NCBI RefSeq assembly: GCF_014596565.1 | Contig: NZ_NOIN01000007.1 | Coordinates: 310,001-374,000 of the forward strand | DNA: 64,000 bases | DNA from: Pseudomonas sp. PSB18 | Lineage (GTDB): Bacteria > Pseudomonadota > Gammaproteobacteria > Pseudomonadales > Pseudomonadaceae | Direction of reading: 5' to 3' | Part shown: piece by piece, positions 34,959 through 43,065 of the stretch | Layout of the letters: each line of letters opens with the position of its first letter | How positions within the stretch are numbered: position 1 is the first letter of the stretch | Position numbers and translations under genes: made by a program | The notes under the pieces: generated by a model | Databases searched by the model: none | What the model was told of the DNA's origin: nothing | What the model saw: the letters and a program-made list of their open reading frames with translations, nothing else

Positions 34959-35839
34959 TGAGAACTTTTTCGCGTCTTCTAATCGGTGCCACGTTCAGCC
35001 TGGCCTCTGCTATTGCGATGGCCGTCGGTGCGCCACTCAAACAAGAGCTGGTCCGTTACGACAATGTGCAAATCGAGGTCAACAGCCAAGGCACCGGGCC
35101 CGTTATCGTGATGCTGCCCTCGTTGGGCCGTTCGGGCCGCGACTATGACCAGGTTGCCGATTATCTTCAGGCGGATGGGTTCAGGGTTGTCCGGCCGGAG
35201 CCGCGAGGCATCGGGCAAAGCAAGGGGCCGATGGAAAACCTGAGCGTGCACGACTTCGCTCGCGATGTGGCGGCAGTGGTCGAACATGAGAACAAAGGCC
35301 CCATCGTGGTGGTCGGCCATGCCTGGGGCAACTTCGCCGCGCGCATGCTCGCCGCGGACCGTCCGGACCTCGTGCGCGGCGTGGTCATGGCCGCGGCTTC
35401 AGCAGGCAAAGTACCACCAGGCTCGACTGAAAAGCCCATCAACGCCGAGATGCGCCAGGCCATCGATGGTGCGGGCGACCTGTCACTGCCCGAAGAACAA
35501 CGTCTGATCTATTTGCGCAAAGCCTTCTTTGCTCCGGGCAACGACCCGAGGGTGTGGTTGGATGGCTGGCACCAGGCAACCCACGATGCCGAGGGCCATG
35601 CACGCAACACCACCCCGGTGGACGACTATTTCGCCGCCGGCACAGCACCGATTCTCGACCTGCAAGGTGAGGCGGACACGGTCGCCCCACGGCGCTTCTC
35701 GGGCGTGCTTAAAAGCATGCTCGGTGATCGAGTTCAGGTGGTGGTATTGAAAAATGCCGGCCACGCCATGGCCCCTGAGCAACCCAAGGCGATGGCGGAT
35801 GCGATCGCCGCGTTTGCCAAAGCGCAGTATGCGAAATAG
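34958..35839 (+). CDS. Secreted alpha/beta hydrolase with Ala in the nucleophile position
   Basis: A 293-residue exported alpha/beta-hydrolase-fold protein (signal peptide about 1-24). The nucleophile elbow reads VVVGHAWGN, so Ala122 stands where Ser, Cys or Asp is expected (GHSxG, GHDWG). The codon is GCC in clean sequence. The acid candidate Asp241 (GEADTVAP) and His270 (NAGHAMAPEQP) are kept. The oxyanion-loop region is LPSLGRSGRDYDQ rather than HGxPGS. It shares AFFAPGNDPRVWLDGW and DRPDLVRGVV with the paralogues at 35923 and 56018. The gene is translationally coupled to the ModA-like gene. It may be a binding protein, a nucleophile-independent enzyme, or an unusual hydrolase. Confidence 0.88.
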   Translation: MRTFSRLLIGATFSLASAIAMAVGAPLKQELVRYDNVQIEVNSQGTGPVIVMLPSLGRSGRDYDQVADYLQADGFRVVRPEPRGIGQSKGPMENLSVHDFARDVAAVVEHENKGPIVVVGHAWGNFAARMLAADRPDLVRGVVMAAASAGKVPPGSTEKPINAEMRQAIDGAGDLSLPEEQRLIYLRKAFFAPGNDPRVWLDGWHQATHDAEGHARNTTPVDDYFAAGTAPILDLQGEADTVAPRRFSGVLKSMLGDRVQVVVLKNAGHAMAPEQPKAMADAIAAFAKAQYAK

Positions 35840-35858
35840 CGGTAACGGGTAAGTGCTT

Positions 35859-35894
35859 CCAGTGTGGGAGGGAGGCAACTCCCTTCCACATTGG
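35859..35894. terminator. Bidirectional terminator between convergent hydrolase genes
   Basis: Sixteen-base arms (left starts CCAGTGTGGG, right ends CCACATTGG) with a GCAA loop, 14 Watson-Crick pairs plus two G.T pairs. It lies midway between two convergent genes, as expected for a shared terminator. Confidence 0.75.
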
Positions 35895-35922
35895 ATCGAG
35901 GTGCAACCGCTAAATCAGTAGA

Positions 35923-36801
35923 TCATTTGGCCGCATACACACGCTGAGCGAAGTCAGCGATGGCCTCTGCCATTGCACGTGGCTGCTCGGGCGCCATGGC
36001 ATGCCCGGCGTTGGCGATGGTCTTGTGTTCAACCCGGTCGCCGAGCATCGATTTCAGAATGTTCGGGATCACCACCGCATCATGCTGCCCTTGCAAGTCG
36101 AGAATGGGCACCGTGTTCCCGGCTGACCAATACAGCTCCACGGGCGTGGTATCGCGCGCATGGTCCTGGGCCTGGTGGGTTTTGTCGTACCATCCGCTCA
36201 GCCAGGCACGCGGGTCATTGCCAGGTGCGAAGAACGCCTCCTTGAGATAGTCGATACGCTTGGCCTCTGGCAATGAATAATCACCCGCGCCTTTGATGGC
36301 CTCAACCATGCGGCCGTAGGGTTTCTCGGATGAGCCCTCAGGTAATTTGCCGATCGATGCGGCTGCCAGCACGATACCCTTGACCAGGTCCGGACGGTCC
36401 ACCGCCAACACTCGCGCGGGCTGGCTGCCCCAGGCATGCCCAACCACCACCGAGGGCCCGGTGTTGGCCTTGTCCATCACCAGCGCCACGTCAGCGGCGA
36501 AATCATGCAGCGTGGGTGTGTCCATCGGTGCCTTGCTGCCCTTGACTCCACGGGGTTCAGGGCGAATCACCCGAAAGCCGTCGGCAGCCAGGTAGCGTGC
36601 CACTTCGTCATAGTCATTCGCACCGCGGCCTTTTGACGGCAGGATCACGATGACAGGGCCCTTTCCCTGATCCAGCGCCTCGATATGCACGTTGCCTTTT
36701 TCAGCCACCAGCATGCGTACCGAATCATCGGCATTTCCCGGCAGGCTATAGGCAACGAGTCCAGCGACGATTAGAGATTTCATGACCTGAGTGTAGTGCA
36801 T
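35923..36801 (-). CDS. Second secreted alpha/beta hydrolase with GHAWG elbow
   Basis: A 292-residue paralogue of the preceding protein. The elbow reads VVVGHAWGS (Ala123), the loop ILPSKGRGANDYDE, the His motif NAGHAMAPEQP and the private motif AFFAPGNDPRAWLSGW. A signal peptide (MKSLIVAGLVAYSLPGNA) is visible if translation begins at 36783. The ATG at 36801 has the better ribosome site (AAAAGG) and adds six residues. It is convergent with its sister gene, so the pair is not a simple tandem duplication. Only the Ala substitution departs from the usual triad. The substrate is unknown. Confidence 0.87.
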   Translation of the reverse strand: MHYTQVMKSLIVAGLVAYSLPGNADDSVRMLVAEKGNVHIEALDQGKGPVIVILPSKGRGANDYDEVARYLAADGFRVIRPEPRGVKGSKAPMDTPTLHDFAADVALVMDKANTGPSVVVGHAWGSQPARVLAVDRPDLVKGIVLAAASIGKLPEGSSEKPYGRMVEAIKGAGDYSLPEAKRIDYLKEAFFAPGNDPRAWLSGWYDKTHQAQDHARDTTPVELYWSAGNTVPILDLQGQHDAVVIPNILKSMLGDRVEHKTIANAGHAMAPEQPRAMAEAIADFAQRVYAAK

Positions 36802-37058
36802 TGCATACGCCTTTTATTGTTGTCTGGCATGCCAAACGGAGGGGTTGAAGCCTCAGATTTATGCACTTGAAAAAAAATAACCAATACTGATATCTCATGG
36901 AGTTCAATGCTGGTCGGGCATAGCCACAGCCCGGTATCAGCCCCTGCTGAAGTCCCATGCCGTGCGGTTATAGACATCTATGGTTTAAAGGTCTTGGCGC
37001 CTACCAGAAGGCCGGCCATATGCTTCCAGGCTCCCGATTACAACAATAACGGAGCCCC
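36802..37058. promoter_or_regulatory. Divergent promoter region between hydrolase and MFS genes
   Basis: About 257 bases, AT-rich around 36860-36900, serving both genes. No clear operator symmetry was found. Confidence 0.4.
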
Positions 37059-38354
37059 ATGAATACACTCACAGCTGCTCAAATAACCGACCAGGAAACG
37101 CTGGCATCCAGCGCCTGTCGCAAAGCCGCGATCAGGTTGATCCCCCTGCTCGCCATCGCGTATTTCTTCAATTATCTCGACAGAACCAACGTCGGCTTTG
37201 CGTCGTTGACCATGAACGACGACCTGGGCCTCACCGCCTCCCAGTTCGGCTTTGCGGCCGGCATTTTTTATGTCGGTTATTGCTTGTTCGAAGTGCCTAG
37301 CAACCTGGCGCTCTACCGCTTCGGTGCGCGTCGATGGCTCGCAAGAATCATGATTACCTGGGGCCTCTTTTCCGCCTCCACTGCGTTGGCTCAAGGGCCC
37401 GTCAGCTACTCGCTCATTCGCCTGCTGGCCGGCATCGCCGAGGCTGGTTTTTTCCCTGGAGTGATCTTCTTCCTGTCGTTGTGGTTTCCCATTCAGTACC
37501 GCACGCGGGTCATGGCCTGGTTTCTGTTCGCGATCCCGCTGTCATCGGTACTCGGTGGCCCCCTCTCTGCCGCCATGCTCGCGATGGATGGCCTCTGGGG
37601 CTATCGCGGCTGGCAGTGGCTGTTGGTGCTTCAAGGCCTGCCGGCCTGCGTATTGGGCGTAATGTGCCTGAAGGTGCTCGCCGACAAGCCCGCCGACGCG
37701 AAATGGCTGACCATGGACGAGCGCCAGGCATTGCAATCGGCGCTGGACGCCGAGCACGAATCGAAGGGCGCCCACAGCTTTCGCGAGTCGATCAAGGACT
37801 CCCGGGTATGGCTACTGGCGGCCATCCTGTTCAGCTATATCATCGGCATTCTCGGCATCGGCGTGTGGCTGCCGCAGATTCTCAAAACCCATGCGCTGAC
37901 TACCACTCAGATCGGCTGGGTGTCGGCGATCCCCTATCTGATTGCCAGTGTCGCCATGCTGCTGTGGGCGAAGGTGCTCGCCCGCAAGCGTCGTTATGTC
38001 CTGCACCTGGCGATCACCTGCGCCACCGGCGCGGCAGGCTTTATCTTCTCGGTGGTCTACAGCGATCTGATTCCGGCGCTGATTGGCCTCACCGTTGCCT
38101 TGATCGGCTTGAGTTCGGTGCGCACCTGTTTCTATAGCATCCCGGCGACGTTTCTCAGCAAACAGGCCGCGGCCGGCGGTATCGCCTTTATCAATGCCGT
38201 GGGGAGCCTTGGCGGGTTGGTGGGACCGTACGCAGTGGGCTGGCTCAAGGATGTCACTCAGTCATTCAATGCAGGACTGATTGCGATGGCCGCGATGCTG
38301 TGTATCGCGACGGCATTGACCTTGATTCTGCGGTATATGGTCAAGGAAGCCTGA
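37059..38354 (+). CDS. MFS transporter, anion:cation symporter (ACS) family
   Basis: A 431-residue twelve-helix major facilitator of the ACS group (phthalate, glucarate, hydroxyphenylacetate or tartrate carriers). Recognisable segments are LLAIAYFFNYLDRTNVGFA in helix 1, the GIFYVGYCLFEVPSNLALYRFGARRW loop and GIAEAGFFPGVIFFLSLWFP. A GGAG site precedes the ATG. It ends the catabolic island and is followed by two strong terminator hairpins. It is a second uptake route beside the DctA-like symporter, probably for an organic anion acted on by the lactonase/hydrolase set. Confidence 0.93.
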   Translation: MNTLTAAQITDQETLASSACRKAAIRLIPLLAIAYFFNYLDRTNVGFASLTMNDDLGLTASQFGFAAGIFYVGYCLFEVPSNLALYRFGARRWLARIMITWGLFSASTALAQGPVSYSLIRLLAGIAEAGFFPGVIFFLSLWFPIQYRTRVMAWFLFAIPLSSVLGGPLSAAMLAMDGLWGYRGWQWLLVLQGLPACVLGVMCLKVLADKPADAKWLTMDERQALQSALDAEHESKGAHSFRESIKDSRVWLLAAILFSYIIGILGIGVWLPQILKTHALTTTQIGWVSAIPYLIASVAMLLWAKVLARKRRYVLHLAITCATGAAGFIFSVVYSDLIPALIGLTVALIGLSSVRTCFYSIPATFLSKQAAAGGIAFINAVGSLGGLVGPYAVGWLKDVTQSFNAGLIAMAAMLCIATALTLILRYMVKEA

Positions 38355-38359
38355 TGCAA

Positions 38360-38390
38360 CCCCGGCGGAAGCGGTCATCCGCCGGGGCTT
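38360..38390 (+). terminator. Intrinsic terminator after MFS gene
   Basis: Perfect ten-base GC-rich arms CCCCGGCGGA / TCCGCCGGGG with an eight-base loop, followed by CTTTCAT, four bases after the stop codon. Confidence 0.8.
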
Positions 38391-38410
38391 TCATCTTCAT
38401 GATCGGGCTC

Positions 38411-38435
38411 AAAGGGCCAGATGCCCCGGCCCTTT
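38411..38435. terminator. Second hairpin, likely terminator for the KfrA-like gene
   Basis: Perfect eight-base arms AAAGGGCC / GGCCCTTT around nine bases. The A-run on the left arm gives a T-run on the minus strand, fitting termination of the minus-strand gene that ends at 38529. Confidence 0.6.
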
Positions 38436-38528
38436 CCATGAGTATCTGGGCTAGCCGCTGATGAGCGAATTTCCACGCTGACGAGTCTTCATCATGGCCC
38501 TGCGGATTTCCTGCGATCTGATTCATGC

Positions 38529-39575
38529 TTATCTCCTGGGTCGTTTCGAAGGCTTGGTGTGCTTCTCTGCCCCCGAGGAGGCATCGCTACCCTCCTCCGG
38601 GCTTGTCCCAGCCTGCCGAAGTTGCTCATTCTCTTTCTGAAGCGATGCGATCAGCGCTGCGGTTTCCTGCTCACGCAGCTCGGCTACAGCGGTGACCTTG
38701 TGAAGCGCCTTTACTTCATCACGCAAAGCCGAGACCTGCTCCATGAGGTGTTCAGTCACCCCGGCGGTCTTGGCCTCACCCTGGCGCAGCGCCGCAATTT
38801 GAGTGTTGAGCGACTGAACCAGGGCTTCCTGGGTATGCAGGGCCTTGGTCTGCTGTCTGGCTTCAGCGAGCAGGCGTTCATTGTCGCGATTCAGTCGGGT
38901 CAGATCGTCCTGCTTCAAGGCGATGGTCTCTCGCAGCTTGCGCTGTTCAACCTGCATCTCATGCAGTTGAGCCTCGTGCTTGCGTTGATCCTGATTACGC
39001 TGCTCCTTCACCGCCTCTCGATAGTGCTCAAGCGCCCCGCGAGCCTGGACGTGCTTTTCCTCCAGCGATTGGAGGTGTTTGTCCTTTTCCGCAACCAGGG
39101 ATTCCAGGTCGGTGCAGCGCTGGCTGAGGCGTGCGTTGCGCGTCAACTCAGCCTGGAGCGAGGACTGGGTGGTTGCGAGTTCCGCGTTCTGCGTGTCTAT
39201 CGCGGCCTGTTGGGTCGCCAATTGACGTTGAGCGGTAGCGAGCTCTGATCCGACCTCGATGATCTGCTTTTCCAGTGCGGCCCGCTGCTGTTCAAAAGCC
39301 GCAGTGGCCTGGGAGATGACCTCCTGGCCTTCCTCCATCAGTTGATCCAGCAGTGTCTGCACCATGCCGTTGAGCGCTTCACTCATGCGTTCACGTGAGG
39401 TCGCAGGCTCTGAATTGGACGGCTCAAGCTCTTTCAGATAGCGAGAAATCGTGGTCTTGGAGCCCGTATTTCCTAGCTCTACGCGTACGGCGTCGATGCT
39501 GGGGTTGGCTCCTCTGGCCAGCAGCGCCTGACGTGCTTTTTGCACTACAGCTTTGTTGATTCCGCCTCGAGCCAT
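38529..39575 (-). CDS. KfrA-like DNA-binding coiled-coil protein
   Basis: A 348-residue protein. An N-terminal helical DNA-binding domain of the KfrA type (VVQKARQALLARGANPSIDAVRVELGNTGSKTTISRYLKELE, about residues 10-50) is followed by more than 240 residues of almost uninterrupted coiled coil. A short basic/acidic tail (KHTKPSKRPRR) ends it. KfrA proteins are autoregulating, alpha-helical plasmid proteins that form filament-like structures. Here the gene is divergent from a tyrosine recombinase gene, with two palindromes just upstream of its start, so self-repression and a role beside the recombinase are likely. No plasmid replication genes are in the window. Confidence 0.88.
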   Translation of the reverse strand: MARGGINKAVVQKARQALLARGANPSIDAVRVELGNTGSKTTISRYLKELEPSNSEPATSRERMSEALNGMVQTLLDQLMEEGQEVISQATAAFEQQRAALEKQIIEVGSELATAQRQLATQQAAIDTQNAELATTQSSLQAELTRNARLSQRCTDLESLVAEKDKHLQSLEEKHVQARGALEHYREAVKEQRNQDQRKHEAQLHEMQVEQRKLRETIALKQDDLTRLNRDNERLLAEARQQTKALHTQEALVQSLNTQIAALRQGEAKTAGVTEHLMEQVSALRDEVKALHKVTAVAELREQETAALIASLQKENEQLRQAGTSPEEGSDASSGAEKHTKPSKRPRR

Positions 39576-39586
39576 AAACCCCCCCC

Positions 39587-39618
39587 TACGATTTCGTACT
39601 GTGTTACATGTTATGTAA
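39587..39618. promoter_or_regulatory. Two adjacent palindromes upstream of the KfrA-like gene
   Basis: TACGA-TT-TCGTA at 39587-39598 and TTACAT-GTT-ATGTAA at 39604-39618, both perfect, lie 12-43 bases upstream of the KfrA-like start codon. KfrA proteins repress their own promoters by binding such symmetric sites, so these are operator candidates. Confidence 0.6.
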
Positions 39619-39773
39619 ATACATATCGAATTAGGCGAACCTTACACCCTTTCACGCTGGCTTTCTACAAGTCCATAATAGTGCTTTATGGCTTCCTGAC
39701 TCTTCACAGCGGCCGGGAAACCTCACAGCGACGTATGCAGGCAGCAATGCTCCGATTTTGAAGGCGGCAAGCG

Positions 39774-40817
39774 ATGGAAAAGGCAGATCGATACCTCAGC
39801 GCCGGCACCCGGGAAAACACGCGAAAAAGCTATCGGGCGGCGATCGAACACTTCGAGGTGACTTGGGGCGGGTATCTGCCCACCACCGGCACAGGTGTGG
39901 TTCGCTACCTGGCGGAGTACGCCGACAAGCTCTCGATCAACACCCTGAAGCAGCGTCTGGCAGCCCTGGCCCAGTGGCACATCACCCAGGGTTTCCCTGA
40001 TCCAACCAAGACGCCTGACGTTCGCCAAATGATCAAAGGCATCAGGGTCGTGCACCCTGCACAGGTCAAGCAGGCCGCCCCGCTGCTGCTGAAGCATCTG
40101 GAGCAAGCGGTCACCTGGCTTGAAGGGCAAGCCACTGCGGCGCTTGAACGTGGAGACTACAAGTCGCTGGTGCGCCACCGGCGCTCGGTGGCGATTATCT
40201 TGATTGGGTTCTGGCGTGGTTTTCGCGGCGATGAGCTGGCCAGGCTGACGGTGGAGAACACGAAAGCCATAAGCGGTGAAGGGATTACTTTTTTCCTGCC
40301 CTACACCAAGGGTGACCGTCAGTACGAAGGAGCGACCTTCCAGACGCCGGCGCTCGCCATGCTCTGCCCCGTAGAGGCCTATATCAATTGGATAACAGTG
40401 GCCGGGATAGCAAGGGGGCCGGTGTTCCAGCGGATTGATCGCTGGGGCAACCTGTCAGGCAAAGCCATGCAGCCGCACAGCTTGATTCCCGTGTTGCGCC
40501 GCATTTTCAAAGAGGCAGGATTGCCAGCGGAGTTGTACAGCAGTCACTCGATGCGGCGCGGATTTGCGACCTGGGCGTCTGCGAACGGTTGGGACATCAA
40601 GGGATTGATGGGATATGTGGGCTGGAAGGATATGAAGTCGGCGTTGCGCTATGTGGATGCCAGCGTGTCCTTCGGCGGAATGGCTTTGCGCACCGCTCAA
40701 CAAACGCCCGTCCAGGAGAACAAAAGGATTTCCGGTGATTCCCCAAGCACTGACAACCCGGCAGGCTTCAAACCCTCTTTTAGACGTGAAAAGCGCGTCA
40801 AGGCGTTACCCGCCTAA
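39774..40817 (+). CDS. Tyrosine recombinase / phage-type integrase
   Basis: A 347-residue site-specific recombinase. The N-terminal SAM-like core-binding domain spans about residues 8-95 (SAGTRENTRKSYRAAIEHF). In the catalytic domain the active-site residues are Arg151 (FWRGFRGDEL), Lys around 179 (YTKGDRQ), His258 and Arg261 (SHSMRRGFATW), Trp284 in the position of the second His (YVGWKD), and the Tyr293 nucleophile (LRYVDAS). The Trp variant is tolerated in this family. It is divergent from a KfrA-like gene and convergent with an MFS gene (four bases apart). No att repeats were found by eye, so whether it belongs to a mobile element is open. Confidence 0.9.
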   Translation: MEKADRYLSAGTRENTRKSYRAAIEHFEVTWGGYLPTTGTGVVRYLAEYADKLSINTLKQRLAALAQWHITQGFPDPTKTPDVRQMIKGIRVVHPAQVKQAAPLLLKHLEQAVTWLEGQATAALERGDYKSLVRHRRSVAIILIGFWRGFRGDELARLTVENTKAISGEGITFFLPYTKGDRQYEGATFQTPALAMLCPVEAYINWITVAGIARGPVFQRIDRWGNLSGKAMQPHSLIPVLRRIFKEAGLPAELYSSHSMRRGFATWASANGWDIKGLMGYVGWKDMKSALRYVDASVSFGGMALRTAQQTPVQENKRISGDSPSTDNPAGFKPSFRREKRVKALPA

Positions 40818-40821
40818 GACG

Positions 40822-42012
40822 CTATTGCTTCTTGAATAAAAGCAAGACCAGAGCGATTGCGGCAAGCAATGCGCCCATGAGGAACGTGCTGTCTGATCCA
40901 ATGCTTTGCCACAGCCAGCCCGCAAGAATACTGGCGATCAGCATGCATACACCGCTAACCAGATTGAAAATGCCGAAGGCCGTACCCTTGAGTTCTCCTG
41001 GCGCTTTATCGGCCACCAGCGAGGCAAGAATGCCTTGGCTGAATCCCATATGAAATCCCCATAACACAACGCCCAGCAGCATCGTGATGACAGAACTGGA
41101 CTGAGCAAGAACCAGATCCGCCAAGACCAGTAGTCCCATACCCACACAGAGCAGTTTCGTGCGACTGATACGATCGGATAGCCAACCGGCAGGGTAAGCG
41201 GACAATGCATAGAAAAGCGCCATGACGACCATCACCAGCGGAATCCAAGTCACTGACAAGCCTAGCTGTTGCGCCCGTAATACCAGAAACGCTTCACTGA
41301 ACCGGGCAAGCGTAAACACGCCGCCCACGACCACCACCCACCAATACCCAGCGGAGAAGTCGTGAAGGACTCGCCAATGTATTGGAGATCGAAATCTGTG
41401 TTCCCGGGAGGCGTGAGTGGGCTCTTTTACTCCGGTGACAATGAGCAGCACTGCTATGACTGCCGGAATCACTGCAACCCACAGTACAAGCTGTATATCT
41501 GCGAGCCACAGCATCAGCAAAATGGCCAGCGCGGGGCCAAGAACGGCCCCCACGGTATCCATCGATTGGCGCAACCCAAAGCAGGCCCCACGGATCGCTG
41601 GTGGCGAGACATCGGCGACGAGGGCGTCTCGCGGCGCACCACGAATACCTTTTCCGATTCGATCCAGAATGCGTGCAGTGAAGACCACTTCAACCGAGTG
41701 AGCCAACGGGAAAAGTGGCTTGGTCAGGGCCGCCAAACCATACCCAAGCAACAGAAGTCCTTTACGCCGGCCAATGAAATCGCTGATGGCACCAGAGAAT
41801 ATCTTGACGAGCATGGCGGTCGACTCGGCGATCCCCTCGATGATCCCGACAGTCAATGCGCTCGCGCCCAGCGTGGTGACCAAAAACACGGGCACCAGGC
41901 TGTGTACAAGCTCGGACGATAGATCCATGAACAGGCTGACAAAACCCAAGGCCCAGATCGTGCGCGGAATACGAAGACGCTCAACGTTGATGCGTGGACT
42001 TTCGCTACTCAT
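40822..42012 (-). CDS. MFS transporter (multidrug/drug:proton antiporter-like)
   Basis: A 396-residue twelve-helix major facilitator. The helix 1 region is IWALGFVSLFMDLSSELVHSLVPVFL, followed by the MFS signature SGAISDFIGRRKGLLLLGYG. Then comes RILDRIGKGIRGAPRDALVADV, typical of a subgroup found in many proteobacteria and often labelled MFS permease of unknown substrate. The start at 42012 (MSSESPRIN) has GGAAAG upstream. It stands alone between the recombinase and the DUF5329 gene. Confidence 0.9.
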   Translation of the reverse strand: MSSESPRINVERLRIPRTIWALGFVSLFMDLSSELVHSLVPVFLVTTLGASALTVGIIEGIAESTAMLVKIFSGAISDFIGRRKGLLLLGYGLAALTKPLFPLAHSVEVVFTARILDRIGKGIRGAPRDALVADVSPPAIRGACFGLRQSMDTVGAVLGPALAILLMLWLADIQLVLWVAVIPAVIAVLLIVTGVKEPTHASREHRFRSPIHWRVLHDFSAGYWWVVVVGGVFTLARFSEAFLVLRAQQLGLSVTWIPLVMVVMALFYALSAYPAGWLSDRISRTKLLCVGMGLLVLADLVLAQSSSVITMLLGVVLWGFHMGFSQGILASLVADKAPGELKGTAFGIFNLVSGVCMLIASILAGWLWQSIGSDSTFLMGALLAAIALVLLLFKKQ

Positions 42013-42079
42013 CTTGTCTTTCCGCACCCGTTGGTGAAAGCAACTTGGCAGAGCTTACATGACTCGTCTTGAGACAAAA

Positions 42080-42445
42080 TCAATGAAGCTGCCGTTGTCT
42101 CTGTAGTTCCCGCTTGAGCCAGGTGCCAGCAGGCTGTGCGCCTTCCGGGCATCGCACCTCATAGTCGCGGCCACTCATACTGCTTTGCGTGGCAGCAAGA
42201 TCGATGAAGTCTTCTGCACTGTTCACCTTGTTCTTGTCCTCCAGGTAATTCAGCTTTTTCTCCAGATGCGCGCGCGCCTGGGGACCTGGGAACTCTTCTC
42301 CGTTACGCACAAATCGGCATTCACTGTGCTCGACAAAGTCCAGCAAGCCTTTTATCTCCTGAGTGGCTTGAGGTGGGGTTTGAGCCTGGGCATTGGTTAC
42401 GATTGCGACAAGGCAAATACCCGTTGCCATCATCCACATCCGCAT
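42080..42445 (-). CDS. DUF5329-like periplasmic protein
   Basis: A 121-residue exported protein. The signal peptide (MRMWMMATGICLVAIVTNAQAQ) is followed by IKGLLDFVEHSECRFVRNGEEF, SAEDFIDLAATQSSMSGRDYEVRCPEG and TWLKREL. This is the DUF5329 pattern, in which two conserved cysteines may pair. I place the start at 42445 with a GAGGA site; a longer frame to 42631 overlaps the RidA gene and is rejected. Function unknown. Confidence 0.8.
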   Translation of the reverse strand: MRMWMMATGICLVAIVTNAQAQTPPQATQEIKGLLDFVEHSECRFVRNGEEFPGPQARAHLEKKLNYLEDKNKVNSAEDFIDLAATQSSMSGRDYEVRCPEGAQPAGTWLKRELQRQRQLH

Positions 42446-42590
42446 GATTCTTCCTCGTATTGGCACTGTTGCGATTCGCTCTTCGACGGCTGAGGGCAAG
42501 AAGCCCTTTTTGGGTAGAAATAGAGCCGGCGCCAGGGTGTAGGCGCGATGGCTCCCTTGAGCATACACTGCGCAAACCGTGCCGGGCTTG

Positions 42591-43028
42591 TCATTTCTGA
42601 TTCGGCTGCCAGTCGTCCGGCACCACGGCAATCACATCGATCTCCATCAGCCATTGAGGTTGGCCCAGGCCGGAGATCACCAGCCCTGTTGAAATCGGGA
42701 AGACGCCTTTGAGCCACTTGCCGATCTCCTGATAGACCGGCTCGCGATAACGCGGGTCGATGATGTAGGTGGTGGTCTTGACGATATGTGACAGGTCCGA
42801 GCCGGCTTCTTCGAGCAGTTGCTTGACGTTCTTCATCGCCTGCTCGGCCTGGGCACGTGGATCGCCCAGGCCAACCAGATTGCCTTCGAAATCGGTGCCG
42901 ATCTGGCCGCGAACGTAAATCGTGTTACCCGCGCGAACGGCCTGGCATAGATCGTTATCCAGCGACTGGTTCGGGTAGGTCTCTTTGGTGTTGAACATGC
43001 GGATGCGGGTGTGAGTCGGCTGTGCCAT
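42591..43028 (-). CDS. RidA-family protein next to flavin monooxygenase
   Basis: A 145-residue Rid-family protein. It is more distant from canonical RidA, with NLVGLGDPRAQAEQAMKNVKQLLEEAG and a C-terminal region (SGLGQPQWLMEIDVIAVV) that lacks the RPARxxVxV substrate-arginine motif of RidA itself. It is therefore of the Rid4-7 or YjgH-like type, with unknown substrate. The start at 43028 (MAQPTHTRIR) follows a GGAGAG site. It is 37 bases downstream of the flavin monooxygenase gene and likely co-transcribed, as seen for Rid proteins in pyrimidine or amine oxidation pathways. Confidence 0.88.
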   Translation of the reverse strand: MAQPTHTRIRMFNTKETYPNQSLDNDLCQAVRAGNTIYVRGQIGTDFEGNLVGLGDPRAQAEQAMKNVKQLLEEAGSDLSHIVKTTTYIIDPRYREPVYQEIGKWLKGVFPISTGLVISGLGQPQWLMEIDVIAVVPDDWQPNQK

Positions 43029-43065
43029 GTGAGGTCTCTCCAAACAACATAATGGGCGCGGGGTA

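Noticed and set aside
38341..38526. 61-codon minus-strand frame (MNQIAGNPQGHDEDSS)
   Set aside because: It covers both terminator hairpins and lacks a good ribosome site; a real gene would not be expected to span two terminators.
38360..40817. Boundaries of an integrative element around the recombinase
   Set aside because: No pair of direct repeats or tRNA-gene end was found, so I did not annotate a mobile element.
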